NCBI RefSeq assembly: GCF_004784475.1
Contig: NZ_SRRT01000002.1
Coordinates: forward strand, 496,001-560,000
Reading direction: 5' to 3'
Origin: Streptomyces bauhiniae
Lineage (GTDB): Bacteria > Actinomycetota > Actinomycetes > Streptomycetales > Streptomycetaceae
DNA length: 64,000 nt
Below, in pieces: positions 42,403 to 51,775 of this stretch. The notes under the pieces are model-generated. The model was not told the origin of the DNA and searched no databases. It was given only the letters and a program-made list of their open reading frames with translations. Within the stretch, counting starts at the first letter, position 1. Every line of letters starts with the position of its first letter. The position numbers and the translations under genes are program-made.

Positions 42403-43908
42403 ATGGACCTCACCCAGAAGACGGACCTCACCCAGAAGATCGAGAAGGCCATTGCCGCCCCGGCCACGGACGACGCGTTCGACGTGTACGCCGAGGCCGA
42501 GCAGGTGCTCGCCGGCATCGGCCTGAAGCCGGACGACACCGGCGGTGACCTCACCTTCGAGGGCGCCGACCCGGTCGTCCCCAGCACCCTGCGCCTCGGC
42601 GCGGCCTCCGGGATCGCGCTGGTCGCGAAGTCGGCCGCCGTCGCCGCGCTGTGGAAGGACCGCACCGGCCGGGGCCAGGACATCCACATGGACCTGCGCA
42701 AGGGCCCGCACCGGCTCTGCCCGTTCTACGAGCGGAAGTGGGAGCTACTCAACGGCTATCCGGGCGGCACCCCGTCGCTGATCAACATGGCCTTCGTCAA
42801 CAATTTCTACCGCAGCGCGGACGGCCGTTGGATGATGCCGTTCAACATCTATCCCAACATCAAGGTCGCCGCCCAGCGCCTGCTCGGCGTCGGTGACGTG
42901 CCCGAGCACGTCGAGGCCGCGATCTCGAAGTGGGACGCGCGGGACCTGGAGCGGGCCGGTGCCGAGGCCGGGTGCGTGATGCCGATGGTGCGCACGCCCC
43001 AGGAGATCCTCGACGAGGAGCAGTACCGGCAGGTGCTGTCCACGCTGCCGCTGGTGGAGATCACCCGCATCGGCGACAGCGACCCCGAGCCGCTGCCCGC
43101 CGACCCGGTCGCGCCGCTCGACGGGGTACGCGCGCTCGGCATGGGCCACATCATCGCCGGTGCTGGTGCCGGACGGGCCATGGCGCTGCACGGCGCGGAC
43201 GTGCTGAACCTGTGGCGGCCGACCGAGCTGGAGCACGACGTCACGTACAACTCGACGGGTGTGGGCGTGCGTTCGGCCACGGTGAGTCCGTACACCGAGG
43301 AGGGTCTCGCCCTCATCCACCGGCTCCAGTCCGGGGCCGACGTCTTCTATGCCAACCGGCGCCCCGGCTTCCTGGACCGCATCGGGCTGTCCGAGGAGGA
43401 GGCCATCGCGCGTCGCCCCGGCCTGGTCCACGCGACGGTCTCGCTGAACGGGCGGAGCGGGCCGTGGAAGGACTACCTCGGTTTCGACCAGACGGCGGGC
43501 GCGCTCACCGGCCTGCTGCACCTGGAGGGCGACGGCGACAAGCCCGCGCTGCCGCCGATCACCGTGGTCAACGACTACCTGGTCTCCTGGTTCATGACCG
43601 CCGGCATCGCGGAGGCGCTGCGCCGCCGGGCCGTGGACGGCGGCAGCTACCGCGTCCATGTCTCGCTGTCCCGCGTGGCCCTGTGGATTCTGTCCATGGG
43701 CATCTTCGACCAGGAGTACGCGCGGCAGATCGCCGGCACCGGCGACCTCCACGCCTACCCCGACCCCGAGATCTTCACCGCCGAGACCCCCCTCGGCCAC
43801 TACCAGGGCATCACGGACCAGGTCCGGATGTCCGACACCCCCGGCGCCTACCGCCAGATCCTCGTCCCCCGCGGCTCCCAGCGCCCGGAGTGGCTCCCGG
43901 CCGCCTGA
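42403..43908 (+). CDS. CaiB/BaiF family CoA-transferase
   Basis: This 501-residue protein is a family III CoA-transferase. An N-terminal Asp/Gly-rich region has ALWKDRTGRGQDIHMDLRKG. LDGVRALGMGHIIAGAGAGR follows, and the middle carries VLNLWRPTELEHDVTYNS. The end has VSLSRVALWILSMGIFDQEY. An 18-base direct repeat (about 42406-42441) duplicates DLTQK at the N-terminus. These enzymes move CoA between carboxylic acids without a covalent enzyme-acyl-Cys. Here it would activate the substrate of the neighbouring dehydrogenase. A bidirectional hairpin follows the stop. Confidence 0.86.
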   Translation: MDLTQKTDLTQKIEKAIAAPATDDAFDVYAEAEQVLAGIGLKPDDTGGDLTFEGADPVVPSTLRLGAASGIALVAKSAAVAALWKDRTGRGQDIHMDLRKGPHRLCPFYERKWELLNGYPGGTPSLINMAFVNNFYRSADGRWMMPFNIYPNIKVAAQRLLGVGDVPEHVEAAISKWDARDLERAGAEAGCVMPMVRTPQEILDEEQYRQVLSTLPLVEITRIGDSDPEPLPADPVAPLDGVRALGMGHIIAGAGAGRAMALHGADVLNLWRPTELEHDVTYNSTGVGVRSATVSPYTEEGLALIHRLQSGADVFYANRRPGFLDRIGLSEEEAIARRPGLVHATVSLNGRSGPWKDYLGFDQTAGALTGLLHLEGDGDKPALPPITVVNDYLVSWFMTAGIAEALRRRAVDGGSYRVHVSLSRVALWILSMGIFDQEYARQIAGTGDLHAYPDPEIFTAETPLGHYQGITDQVRMSDTPGAYRQILVPRGSQRPEWLPAA

Positions 43909-43912
43909 CGGA

Positions 43913-43946
43913 ACGCGCCGGGGCGGTTGCCCTCGCCCCGGCGCGT
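43913..43946. terminator. Bidirectional terminator
   Basis: A perfect 13-bp stem (43913-43925 with 43934-43946) has an 8-base loop. It lies between the convergent CoA-transferase and GH12 cellulase genes. Confidence 0.8.
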
Positions 43947-43951
43947 ATGGG

Positions 43952-44719
43952 TCAGTTCACGGCCACCGAGAAGTTCGTGACCGCCAGCCCCACCCCGTTC
44001 TCCCACGGTTCGAAGCCCGCCTGGATGCTGGTGAGGTACCAGTCCGGCGTGGCGAGACCCTGGGAGACGGTGTGGTCGAGGAACTCCTTGATGTTGAAGT
44101 TGAGGCCGGTCAGGGACGAGGGGGCGACGTAGGAGATCACGTCGTTCTGGCCGTTGCTGCCCCGCCACACGTCCCAGGTGTGCCCGGCGAGGGAGACGGT
44201 GCCGGTCACGGTGCCGATCGGCTGGATGGGTCCGGTCCGGTCGAGCCAGATCATGATCTCGGTCTTGTTGACGCCGTCCGTCTTCGGCGTCGGGTCCAGC
44301 CAGATGTCGTACGCGGCGTCGAACACCGCGCCGCCGACGTACTGGTACGTGATGCTGCTGGGCACGCTGCCGATGCTCCCGATCCGCTTGGGGAGGTTCG
44401 TGCCCGGCGAACAGTTGGTGTAGTGGCAGCCGGCGAAGATCGAGGGGTACGACTTCGGGGCGCCGTTGGTGGGCACGGAGCCGTCGGCTCGGGTGAGCTG
44501 GAAGCCGTCGCCGACCTGGGTCACGCACTGCGGGGCGGAGGTGCCCCAGGCGTTGTTCTGCACGACGTAGCCGCCGGGCGTGGTGACCGAGCCGAACTGG
44601 TCGCAGACCTGCGCGTCCGCGTGCGCGGAGCCGGTGGTGGCCGTGAGGGCGGTGACCGAACCGGCGGCCAGGACCAAGGCGGCCGCCAGGGGGCGCAACT
44701 TACGGGAGTTCATGTGCAT
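43952..44719 (-). CDS. Secreted GH12 endoglucanase
   Basis: This 255-residue cellulase has a signal peptide (about residues 1-34, ending TGSAHADA). The GH12 jelly-roll includes VQNNAWGTSAPQCVTQVGDG near the start. The nucleophile Glu lies in KTEIMIWLDRTG and the acid/base Glu in GFEPWENGVGLAVTNFSV. These are the two catalytic Glu regions of the family. No cellulose-binding domain is attached. The start at 44719 has GGAAGGAA seven bases upstream. It is co-oriented with, and 32 bases after, the GH6 cellulase gene, so they probably share regulation through the CebR box upstream of that gene. Confidence 0.9.
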   Translation of the reverse strand: MHMNSRKLRPLAAALVLAAGSVTALTATTGSAHADAQVCDQFGSVTTPGGYVVQNNAWGTSAPQCVTQVGDGFQLTRADGSVPTNGAPKSYPSIFAGCHYTNCSPGTNLPKRIGSIGSVPSSITYQYVGGAVFDAAYDIWLDPTPKTDGVNKTEIMIWLDRTGPIQPIGTVTGTVSLAGHTWDVWRGSNGQNDVISYVAPSSLTGLNFNIKEFLDHTVSQGLATPDWYLTSIQAGFEPWENGVGLAVTNFSVAVN

Positions 44720-44751
44720 GGGGGGTTCCTTCCGGACGTACGTGGGGGTGT

Positions 44752-46875
44752 CTACGGCTCGATGCCCCAGGCGAGCGTGCCGTTGACGTAGACGGTCACC
44801 TTGGGGGCGTCGGCGTACGAAGTGCCGGTGCCTCGGCTGTAGTCGTCGGTCTCGTCGAAGTTCGACCAGTCCGACTTGGCGAGCCGCAGTTGGAGATCAC
44901 CCGTGCTCGCGCCCGCTGCCAGCGAGCCCGCGGTGAAGGCGACGTCGAGGGTGTGGTCGGCGCCGGTGCGGGCCGCCGGGAGAGCAGTGACGGCGGTCTT
45001 CACGGCGGAGCAGCCGAGCTGGGCGTAGTCGCACCACGTCTGGTAGCCGGCCGAGGCGGACTCGCCGGTGAACCAGTAGCGGACGGTCACCTTGGACAGA
45101 TCGACCGCTCCGGAGCCGGAGTTGACGAGCTGGACGCCGGGCCTGATCTGGTTGTCGGCGGCCGAGGAGTCGTTGTTCTTGTACTGCGCCTTGAGCCCGG
45201 TCGAGCCACCGCCCCCACCGGACGCCTTGGTGGTCGCGGAGACGGCCGCCGAGGCCGCCGAGACGTTCCCGGCCGCGTCCTTGGCCTTCACGGTGTACGT
45301 ATAGGCGGTCGCGGCGGACAGGCCCGTGTCGGTGTACGAGGTGCCGGTGGCGCTGCCGGCCTTGGTACCGCCGCGGTAGACGTCGTACCCGGTCACCCCG
45401 GTGTTGTCGGTCGCCGCGCGCCAGGTGAGGGAGACGCTGTCGGCCGTGGTCGCGGAGACGGCGAGGCCGGTGGGCGCGGTCGGCGCCTGCGTGTCGCCGC
45501 CCCCGCCGCCCGAACCGCCCACCGGCGGATAGGCGTTGGCGAGCAACTGCCGGAACTCCGCGGAGAACCAGTGCCCGGCCAGCGGCGAGTCGGGCAGCGC
45601 ACCGGTGGGGTTGTTGCCGTTGCGCCCGTTCCCGGCGTACGTGGGGTCGCACATCCGGTCGAAGCCCTTGCCCTCGTCGTTGTCGAGGGGCTGGCTGGCG
45701 CCGTCGGACTCGCCGGGCGGCTTCGCCCAGACATACGCGTCGATGCCCGTGTCGGGGGCGGTCGCCGGGCGTTCACCGAGGCCGGCGCCGCTCTGGTTGC
45801 ACCAGTTCCCGGCATGGATGCGCCGGTCGATCCGGCCGCCGTCGACATACGCGTCCACGCTGGTCGTGGGGCCGGGCGCGGTCGGCCGGGCGGAGCCGCC
45901 CCAGCCGTTGCGGGAGGTGTCGATCAGCATGCCGATGCCGCTGTCGAAGCCCTGGGCGACCAGCGCGGACCGCAGCCCTTGCGCGAACGTCGTCTCGTCG
46001 TCGTACTGGTTCCAGTCGATCCACTTGGACTGGCGCACGGTGGTGCCGTTGACCGTGTCGGTGATCTTGACGTTGGGCTCACGGGTGGCCGAGTAGTTGG
46101 CCGTGTTGACGATGAACCCCGTCACGTCGCTCACCGTGGCCCCACTGGTCGTGGCGGCCTTCTTGAACTCCTGCGCGGACGGCACCAGGTTGGAGTCCCA
46201 GCCGAGCCAGCCGTGGTGCCCTGCGTCGACGTAGTTGTAGGCGTTGGGCAGCGCGCCGAGCTTGTGCAGGGCGTAGCCTACGCCCTTCTCGTAGTTGCCG
46301 TTCGCCTTCATCGTGGCGCACTCGGGCGTGGAGCCCGCCGTGCCGCCCGCGTTGGTGACGAGGTTGGGCAGGGAGTCGGGCTCGATGAGGTTGACGATGC
46401 GCAGGCCGGCGTACGCCGGGTCGGCGAGGACGGCCGCGATCGGGTCGATGTAGTCGGTCTGGTAGCGGCCCAGTTCGTCGGCGCCCAGCTCGCCGTTGGA
46501 GGCGAGGGCGGCGCAGTCCCGGCCCGGCAGGTCGTAGATCACGAGCTGGACGAGGTTGGCGCCCTGCGCCTTCGCCGCGTCGAGGTGGGCCTTGAGACCG
46601 CGCGCCCCCGAGGTGCCCTTGATGGCGGCGATCCGGTCCAGCCATACGAAGGTCGGCTGGTCCGACACCGCCGAACCACCGGGCTCAGCGGCCGCCTTGG
46701 CCGACCAGTCGGGGTTCACATAGGGCTTGGCGCCCACGTAGGGGTTGTCCAGCTTGGCGGCGGCGGAGGCGGTCTGCGGGAGGGCGCTCAGGGAGAGCGT
46801 GCCGAGGAGGGCGGCGGCTGCCAGTACGGCCGCGCGTCTCGGGGCGTGCGGGTGTGCGGCTCTACGGGAGGACAT
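44752..46875 (-). CDS. Secreted GH6 cellulase with FN3 and CBM3 domains
   Basis: This 707-residue protein has a signal peptide (about residues 1-38). The GH6 catalytic domain (about 45-445) has LVQLVIYDLPGRDCAALAS (acid Asp) and RIVNLIEPDSLPNLVTN, then WGGSARPTAPGP and DAYVWAKPPGESDG. A Gly-rich linker and an FN3 domain follow (TAPTGLAVSATTADSVSLTW). A C-terminal CBM3-type domain ends with LKAQYKNNDSSAADNQIRPG and LAKSDWSNFDETDDYS. It is likely a cellobiohydrolase-type enzyme. The ATG has AGGAG nine bases upstream. A CebR box lies 87 bases upstream, so cellobiose should induce it. Confidence 0.92.
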   Translation of the reverse strand: MSSRRAAHPHAPRRAAVLAAAALLGTLSLSALPQTASAAAKLDNPYVGAKPYVNPDWSAKAAAEPGGSAVSDQPTFVWLDRIAAIKGTSGARGLKAHLDAAKAQGANLVQLVIYDLPGRDCAALASNGELGADELGRYQTDYIDPIAAVLADPAYAGLRIVNLIEPDSLPNLVTNAGGTAGSTPECATMKANGNYEKGVGYALHKLGALPNAYNYVDAGHHGWLGWDSNLVPSAQEFKKAATTSGATVSDVTGFIVNTANYSATREPNVKITDTVNGTTVRQSKWIDWNQYDDETTFAQGLRSALVAQGFDSGIGMLIDTSRNGWGGSARPTAPGPTTSVDAYVDGGRIDRRIHAGNWCNQSGAGLGERPATAPDTGIDAYVWAKPPGESDGASQPLDNDEGKGFDRMCDPTYAGNGRNGNNPTGALPDSPLAGHWFSAEFRQLLANAYPPVGGSGGGGGDTQAPTAPTGLAVSATTADSVSLTWRAATDNTGVTGYDVYRGGTKAGSATGTSYTDTGLSAATAYTYTVKAKDAAGNVSAASAAVSATTKASGGGGGSTGLKAQYKNNDSSAADNQIRPGVQLVNSGSGAVDLSKVTVRYWFTGESASAGYQTWCDYAQLGCSAVKTAVTALPAARTGADHTLDVAFTAGSLAAGASTGDLQLRLAKSDWSNFDETDDYSRGTGTSYADAPKVTVYVNGTLAWGIEP

Positions 46876-46961
46876 GCGGGGGGTCTCCTGAAGGTCACGG
46901 TGAGCGGGTGGGGGTACGGCATCGCGCTGACGGTGCCCGGCACTGGGCCGTGCACCTACCT

Positions 46962-46975
46962 TGGGAGCGCTCCCA
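46962..46975. promoter_or_regulatory. CebR operator (cellulase repressor box)
   Basis: TGGGAGCGCTCCCA is the perfect 14-base palindrome known for CebR, the cellobiose-responsive repressor of streptomycete cellulase genes. It lies 87 bases upstream of the GH6 cellulase start codon, on the promoter side, consistent with repression until cellobiose is present. Confidence 0.85.
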
Positions 46976-47124
46976 CCGTGCGACCGCCGAACAGAACTGT
47001 CAACACCCGGTGCTCGAACTCGCTTGTGCGGCAGTTGACTTGATGCCGACGGACAGGCCGGACGGCCTGCGGTTCTTCGCTCCGCAGACCGTCCAGGAGA
47101 TCGTCATGTTCTGCGGCTACGACC

Positions 47125-49953
47125 TCACGGTGCCCAGGGCGCCGCCAGGGTCCAACTGCTGTCCGCCGTCAGCGTTTGCGGGCGGTTGTAGCCGGTGCTC
47201 GCGGTGCCGGAGGCGATGTGGACCTGGGCCTCGAAGTGGCGGAGGTAGGAGCCGGGGATGTTGAGGGATTCGAAGGTGACGCCGGTGCCGCTCAGGCCGG
47301 GGCGGGCGCAGAAGGTGGCGTCGGCGCGGAAGAGAGCGGAGCCGTCGTCGGGCGAGTTGCGGGCCCGGCTGTCGGCGTGGCGGAGGAACTGGCCGGGGAA
47401 GTTGACCGACTCGAACGAGTAGCAGGAGGAGTCCGCGAGCCCCCGGCGCACCGTGTAGGTGGCGTCCTGCTTGAGCTGGGCGCTGCTGCCCGCGTCCACG
47501 ACCTCGGTGTAGGCGAGGCTGTCGGCGTGACGGAGGTAGCGGTTGGTGAAGCCCCAGGTGGTGACCTGGAGGGAGCGCCGTACGTCGGTGGGCAGGAGCA
47601 CCGAGCTGCGCCAGAGGGCGGGCTGGCCCACGTTCCACGTGGCGTCGGCGGCGAACGAGGTCGCGGTGTCCCAGGCGTTGGGGCCGCCGCTGCGGGCGAG
47701 GTACACGTTGTCGGCGTAGTGCCGCAGGTAGGAGCCGGGGAAGTTGGCCGACTCCAACGAGGTGCCGCCGGCGGCGAGTCCGGGCCGGGCGCACCAGGTG
47801 GCGTCGGCGGCGAAGGAGCCGCCGGTGTCGGCGTCGACGCGCACTCGGCCCGACGCGTGGCGCAGGTAGCGGCCGGGGAAGTTCACCGACTCGAAGGAGT
47901 AGCAGCGCGGGTCGGACAGGCCGGTCACCGTGCGGAAGGAGGCGTCCTGACGGGCGCCGTCGGGTGAGGTGCCGGTGAGCACGTCGGTGCGGGCCAGCGA
48001 GTCGGAGTGGCGCAGGTAGCGGTCGGTGAAGCCGGGCGTGGTGACCTTGAAGGACCGTACGTGCCCGAGGGTGAGCGGGGCGGCGGAGTTGAGGTTGCGG
48101 GAGGCGGCGATCAGGTTGCGGTGCGCGGTGCGGAGCTGACTCGTGTCGACCTTCTGCACCCGCCGGTCGTAGCTGAAAAGTCCGTTGTACTCGCCCTCCA
48201 CGTCGGTGATCTCGGTATAGACGTACGCCGACACCCCCTTGGTGGTCATGAGTTGCTGAACGTCGCGGACCATGCCCGTGTAGCGGTCGTTGAGTTGAGC
48301 ATTGCTGGACACCTGCTCGTAGGCGAAGAACTTGCCGTCGGGGCTGTATTCGTGGCCCGGTGTGCGCAGGCCGATGCCGCCGAACTCGCCGAGTACGGAG
48401 ACCCGGGTGTCGGTCGGTGCGGGTGCATCGGGGCCGGTGTAGACGTGCCAGTCGAGGATGTCACCGGTGCCCGGATCGCCCTTGGAGGCACAGCAGTTGT
48501 AGCCGCTGTGGGCGTCGACCAGGCGGGAGGGGTCGTAGTTCTTCAGGTTGGTGGTGACGCGCCGGGTGGCGTTCAGGTCCCACTCGCCCCAGCCCTCGTT
48601 GAAGGGGACATAGGTGACCACCGCCGGGGAGAAGCGGTGCTCGTCGATGATCTCGCGGGCCTCCGTCTCGTACTGGGCGGTCTGGGCGCTGGTGCGGTTC
48701 TGGTCGAAGGCGGGGGTGGAGGGCACGTCCTGCCAGACCAGGAGGCCCAGCCGGTCGGCGTGGTAGTACCAGCGGGCCGGTTCGACCTTGATGTGCTTGC
48801 GGACCATGTTGAAGCCGAGGTCCTTGTGCTTCTGGATGTCGGAGGCGAGTGCCGCGTCGGTGGGCGCGGTGTACAGGCCGTCCGGCCAGAACCCCTGGTC
48901 CAGGGTGCCGATCTGGAAGACGAACTCCCCGTTGAGCGTGGGCCGCAGCACCCCGTTCAGCTTCTTCTTGCCGATCTCGCGCATGCCGAAGTAGCTGGTG
49001 ACGCTGTCGACGGCGGCGCCTGAGGCGTTGCGCAGGGTGACCTTCATGTCGTACAGGAACGGATCGTCGGGCGACCACCGCCGGGCGTCCGGCACGGGTA
49101 CGGAGAACTCGGTGAAGCCGCCGGTGGCCCGGCCGACGACCGTGGTGCCGTTCAGCGCCTCCGCGAGCACGGTGTGGCCGGTGACGTCACCGCGGGTGAA
49201 GACCTTGACGCGGGCGGTGTTGGTGGCCAGGTCGGCGCGGATGTCGACGGAGTAGAGGGAGGAGGCCGGGGTGGGTTCCATCCACACGGTCTGCCAGATG
49301 CCGGAGGTGGGGGTGTAGAAGATGCCGCTCGGGTTGGCGACCTGCTTGCCGAGGGGCTGCTTCTCGCCACGCCCGTCGGTGGGGTCGTAGACCCGTACGA
49401 CGATTTCGTTGGTACCGCCGTTGAGCTGGGCCGTGATGTCGGTCTCGAAGCGGTCGTAGCCGCCCCGGTGGGTGGCGACCTGGGTGCCGTTGACCCAGAC
49501 GGTGGCCTCGTAGTCGACGGCGCCGAAGTGCAGTTGGACGTGCCGGCCGTTCCAGCCCTGGGGAACGGTGAAGGTGCGCCGGTAGAACATCAGGTCGCGG
49601 TTGTCGTTGCGCATGATGCCCGACAGCGCGGACTCGACCGGGTACGGGACGAGGATGCGCTCGGGCAGGGTCTGGCCCAGCGGCGGGGCGGCGTTGCGGT
49701 TGACGTTCCCGGCGGCGTCGGTGGGCGGGTTGAGGAACTCCCACTCGCCGTTGAGGGACTGCCAGTCGGGGCGCGTCATCTGCGGACGCGGGTACTCGGG
49801 CAGCGGGTTGGTGGTGGACACCTGGCTGGTCCACGGGGTGGTCAGCGGCGGCGACTTGGGGACGACGGCGGCGGCCGCAACACCGGTGGTGCCGACGAGG
49901 ATGCCGCCGACGGCCATCAACAGGGCCGCCAGGTAGGCGATCAGACGACGCAT
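47125..49953 (-). CDS. Secreted GH2 glycosidase with AbfB (CBM42) domains
   Basis: This 942-residue protein has a signal peptide (residues 1-30) and a GH2 sugar-binding domain (TRPDWQSLNGEWEFLNPP). Then come the Ig-like domain and TIM barrel. The acid/base Glu is in VVTYVPFNEGWGEWDLN and the nucleophile Glu in VSVLGEFGGIGLRTPG. Two C-terminal AbfB/CBM42-type repeats follow, with RCYSFESVNFPGRYLRHA and SCYSFESVNFPGQFLRHA, which bind arabinofuranose side chains. Likely substrates are hemicellulose-derived oligosaccharides. The ATG at 49953 has GGAGGAG six bases upstream. Confidence 0.88.
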   Translation of the reverse strand: MRRLIAYLAALLMAVGGILVGTTGVAAAAVVPKSPPLTTPWTSQVSTTNPLPEYPRPQMTRPDWQSLNGEWEFLNPPTDAAGNVNRNAAPPLGQTLPERILVPYPVESALSGIMRNDNRDLMFYRRTFTVPQGWNGRHVQLHFGAVDYEATVWVNGTQVATHRGGYDRFETDITAQLNGGTNEIVVRVYDPTDGRGEKQPLGKQVANPSGIFYTPTSGIWQTVWMEPTPASSLYSVDIRADLATNTARVKVFTRGDVTGHTVLAEALNGTTVVGRATGGFTEFSVPVPDARRWSPDDPFLYDMKVTLRNASGAAVDSVTSYFGMREIGKKKLNGVLRPTLNGEFVFQIGTLDQGFWPDGLYTAPTDAALASDIQKHKDLGFNMVRKHIKVEPARWYYHADRLGLLVWQDVPSTPAFDQNRTSAQTAQYETEAREIIDEHRFSPAVVTYVPFNEGWGEWDLNATRRVTTNLKNYDPSRLVDAHSGYNCCASKGDPGTGDILDWHVYTGPDAPAPTDTRVSVLGEFGGIGLRTPGHEYSPDGKFFAYEQVSSNAQLNDRYTGMVRDVQQLMTTKGVSAYVYTEITDVEGEYNGLFSYDRRVQKVDTSQLRTAHRNLIAASRNLNSAAPLTLGHVRSFKVTTPGFTDRYLRHSDSLARTDVLTGTSPDGARQDASFRTVTGLSDPRCYSFESVNFPGRYLRHASGRVRVDADTGGSFAADATWCARPGLAAGGTSLESANFPGSYLRHYADNVYLARSGGPNAWDTATSFAADATWNVGQPALWRSSVLLPTDVRRSLQVTTWGFTNRYLRHADSLAYTEVVDAGSSAQLKQDATYTVRRGLADSSCYSFESVNFPGQFLRHADSRARNSPDDGSALFRADATFCARPGLSGTGVTFESLNIPGSYLRHFEAQVHIASGTASTGYNRPQTLTADSSWTLAAPWAP

Positions 49954-50200
49954 CGAACTCCTCCAGGGCAGAACTGGACGGGCAGGACGGTGCGCGGATT
50001 CCGTCGCGCTGACCATCGAGCAGGCCGGAAGCGGGAGTCCGTGCGGTGGGACGGGCGGCGCGCGAGCGGGGCCGAACCCCGCACCCCGGCACGGGCGTTG
50101 GCCCGGCGGTGAGGTGCGGGGAACGTAACACGGAACATTCTCCAACGGAATCACTCAGGAACAACCAGAAACCAAACCCGTTCGCCCACGGAAGTGTGGA

Positions 50201-51688
50201 TCAGGCTTCGAGGTTGCCGAGCACCCGGTTCATCGCCTCCCGTACGACGGCACGCGCCTCCTCGGTGTGGTCCACCGTCTCGAAGCCGTGCCGGCAGCGC
50301 GGGGCGGCGATGACCTCCACCTCGGTACCGCACTCACCGGCGGCGTCCAGGAAGCGTTCCACGGTCGCGTCGAGCATCGGGTCCTCTTGACCTACGCGCG
50401 TGAGCACGATCGGCAGGTCTCCCGCACCGCGCACCGCCGCTGCCGGACGGAACCGGTCGCCGTCCGTGCCGTGGCCCGGAAGCGGTTCCAGGAGTGGGTA
50501 GTTGACCGCGAGGCACCGCAGCCACGGCGGCGGGGCGGACAGCCAGGGCGCCGACAAGGGGCCGCTGCCGGAGAAGAACCAGAGGGCCACCCGGTCACCG
50601 TCGACCCGGGGATGGGCGCGGATGAGATCGACGGCTGCGGACACGTCCTCGGCGGCGCGTTCGAGGTCGTCTGGCGCGTGCATCCGGTGGTCCAATGTGA
50701 CGCCCACAGCGCCCAGTTGGGCGGCGAGGCTCGCGTAGCCGGTGAAGGTCGGCCAGTCCCGTGGCGTCGGCCGGATACCGGCGGGCAGCGGGCCGCCGTG
50801 CACGAACACCACGGCGGGGCGGGCCTCTTGGCCATCGGGCAGATACAGGTCGACGTGCTCCCGGCGCTCCCGTGGCCGGTCCGCCAACTCCAGGACGAAC
50901 GGCCGCAGATGGTCCGGTACATGCCCCGGAGGGAGTGCGAGGCTCTCCCCCTCGCCCGCCGCCGCCTGCCGCAGGGCCTTGGCCAGCAGGTCCGGCTCCG
51001 ACAGCATCGGCCAGTGGCCGGTGGGCAGTTCGAGGAAGGTGTTGCCCGGCGCGGTGAGCAGGCTCAGACGGGGGTCGCCCAGGGACGCCATCCAGCGCAG
51101 CCGGTCGAGGGTCGAGCCGTCCGCCGGGCACAGGATTCCGGTCCTCGGGATGCGGGCGGCACGCTCGGAGAGCCGTAGCGGCTGGGTGAGAGTGGCGGCG
51201 GGCTGCGGTAGGGCCCGTGCGGCGAGCTGGTCGAGGGCGGCGGGGGTCAGCCCGTCGGTGCTGCCCAGCCGGTGCCATTCCTCGCGCGTCGGTGGCGGGA
51301 CCTCGGTCGCGTCGCTCGTGGGTCGCGGCAGGGCGGGGAGTACGTCGAAGGCGCTGTCGCCGTCCTCGGGCAGCCCGGCCGCGTCCAGGTGGACGAGTCG
51401 GACCACCCGGTCCCGGCGCCGGTCGGCGGCGCCCAGTGCGGGGAGCAGTCCGTAGCCGTGCCCGACGAGCACCACGCGCTCCCCCGCCGCGTCCACCTGG
51501 CGGATCACCTCCGCGATGTGCGTCTCCAAGTCGGCCGAGCCGGCGGGACCGCCCCCGGCGAGCGTCGCGCAGAGCACCCTCGCCCCCGCCCGCCGCAGCG
51601 CCGCCGCCACCCGATCCCACACCCAGTCCCCCGTGTGCGCCTCCGGTACCAGGACGAACGCGGCCCCGGCCCCTGTGTCCCCTGTCAT
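50201..51688 (-). CDS. Fused double alpha/beta-hydrolase
   Basis: This 495-residue protein contains two alpha/beta-hydrolase modules. The first (about residues 1-235) has GDWVWDRVAAALRRAGARVL and the elbow VVLVGHGYGLLP with a Gly in place of the usual Ser. The second (about 260-495) has PAVVFVHGGPLPAG and ALWFFSGSGPL as the nucleophile elbow, with His in APRCRHGFETVDH. Only the second looks catalytically complete. The first could be a regulatory or lid module. It is divergent from a MerR gene, which is likely its controller. The ATG lies after a weak site. Confidence 0.75.
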   Translation of the reverse strand: MTGDTGAGAAFVLVPEAHTGDWVWDRVAAALRRAGARVLCATLAGGGPAGSADLETHIAEVIRQVDAAGERVVLVGHGYGLLPALGAADRRRDRVVRLVHLDAAGLPEDGDSAFDVLPALPRPTSDATEVPPPTREEWHRLGSTDGLTPAALDQLAARALPQPAATLTQPLRLSERAARIPRTGILCPADGSTLDRLRWMASLGDPRLSLLTAPGNTFLELPTGHWPMLSEPDLLAKALRQAAAGEGESLALPPGHVPDHLRPFVLELADRPRERREHVDLYLPDGQEARPAVVFVHGGPLPAGIRPTPRDWPTFTGYASLAAQLGAVGVTLDHRMHAPDDLERAAEDVSAAVDLIRAHPRVDGDRVALWFFSGSGPLSAPWLSAPPPWLRCLAVNYPLLEPLPGHGTDGDRFRPAAAVRGAGDLPIVLTRVGQEDPMLDATVERFLDAAGECGTEVEVIAAPRCRHGFETVDHTEEARAVVREAMNRVLGNLEA

Positions 51689-51748
51689 CCCCGACTCCTC
51701 CCACTGGTCCGGCGCGGCCCTGTCGCCGGCCGCGCGCCGCTACCGTAG

Positions 51749-51770
51749 GAACTCCCCCTGGAGGAGGTTC
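51749..51770. promoter_or_regulatory. MerR operator candidate
   Basis: GAAC at 51749-51752 and GTTC at 51767-51770 bound an imperfect 22-base palindrome just before the merR GTG. It contains the GGAGGAGG ribosome-binding site, so binding would block translation or transcription initiation. MerR proteins usually use such spaced dyads. Confidence 0.5.
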
Positions 51771-51775
51771 AAGGC

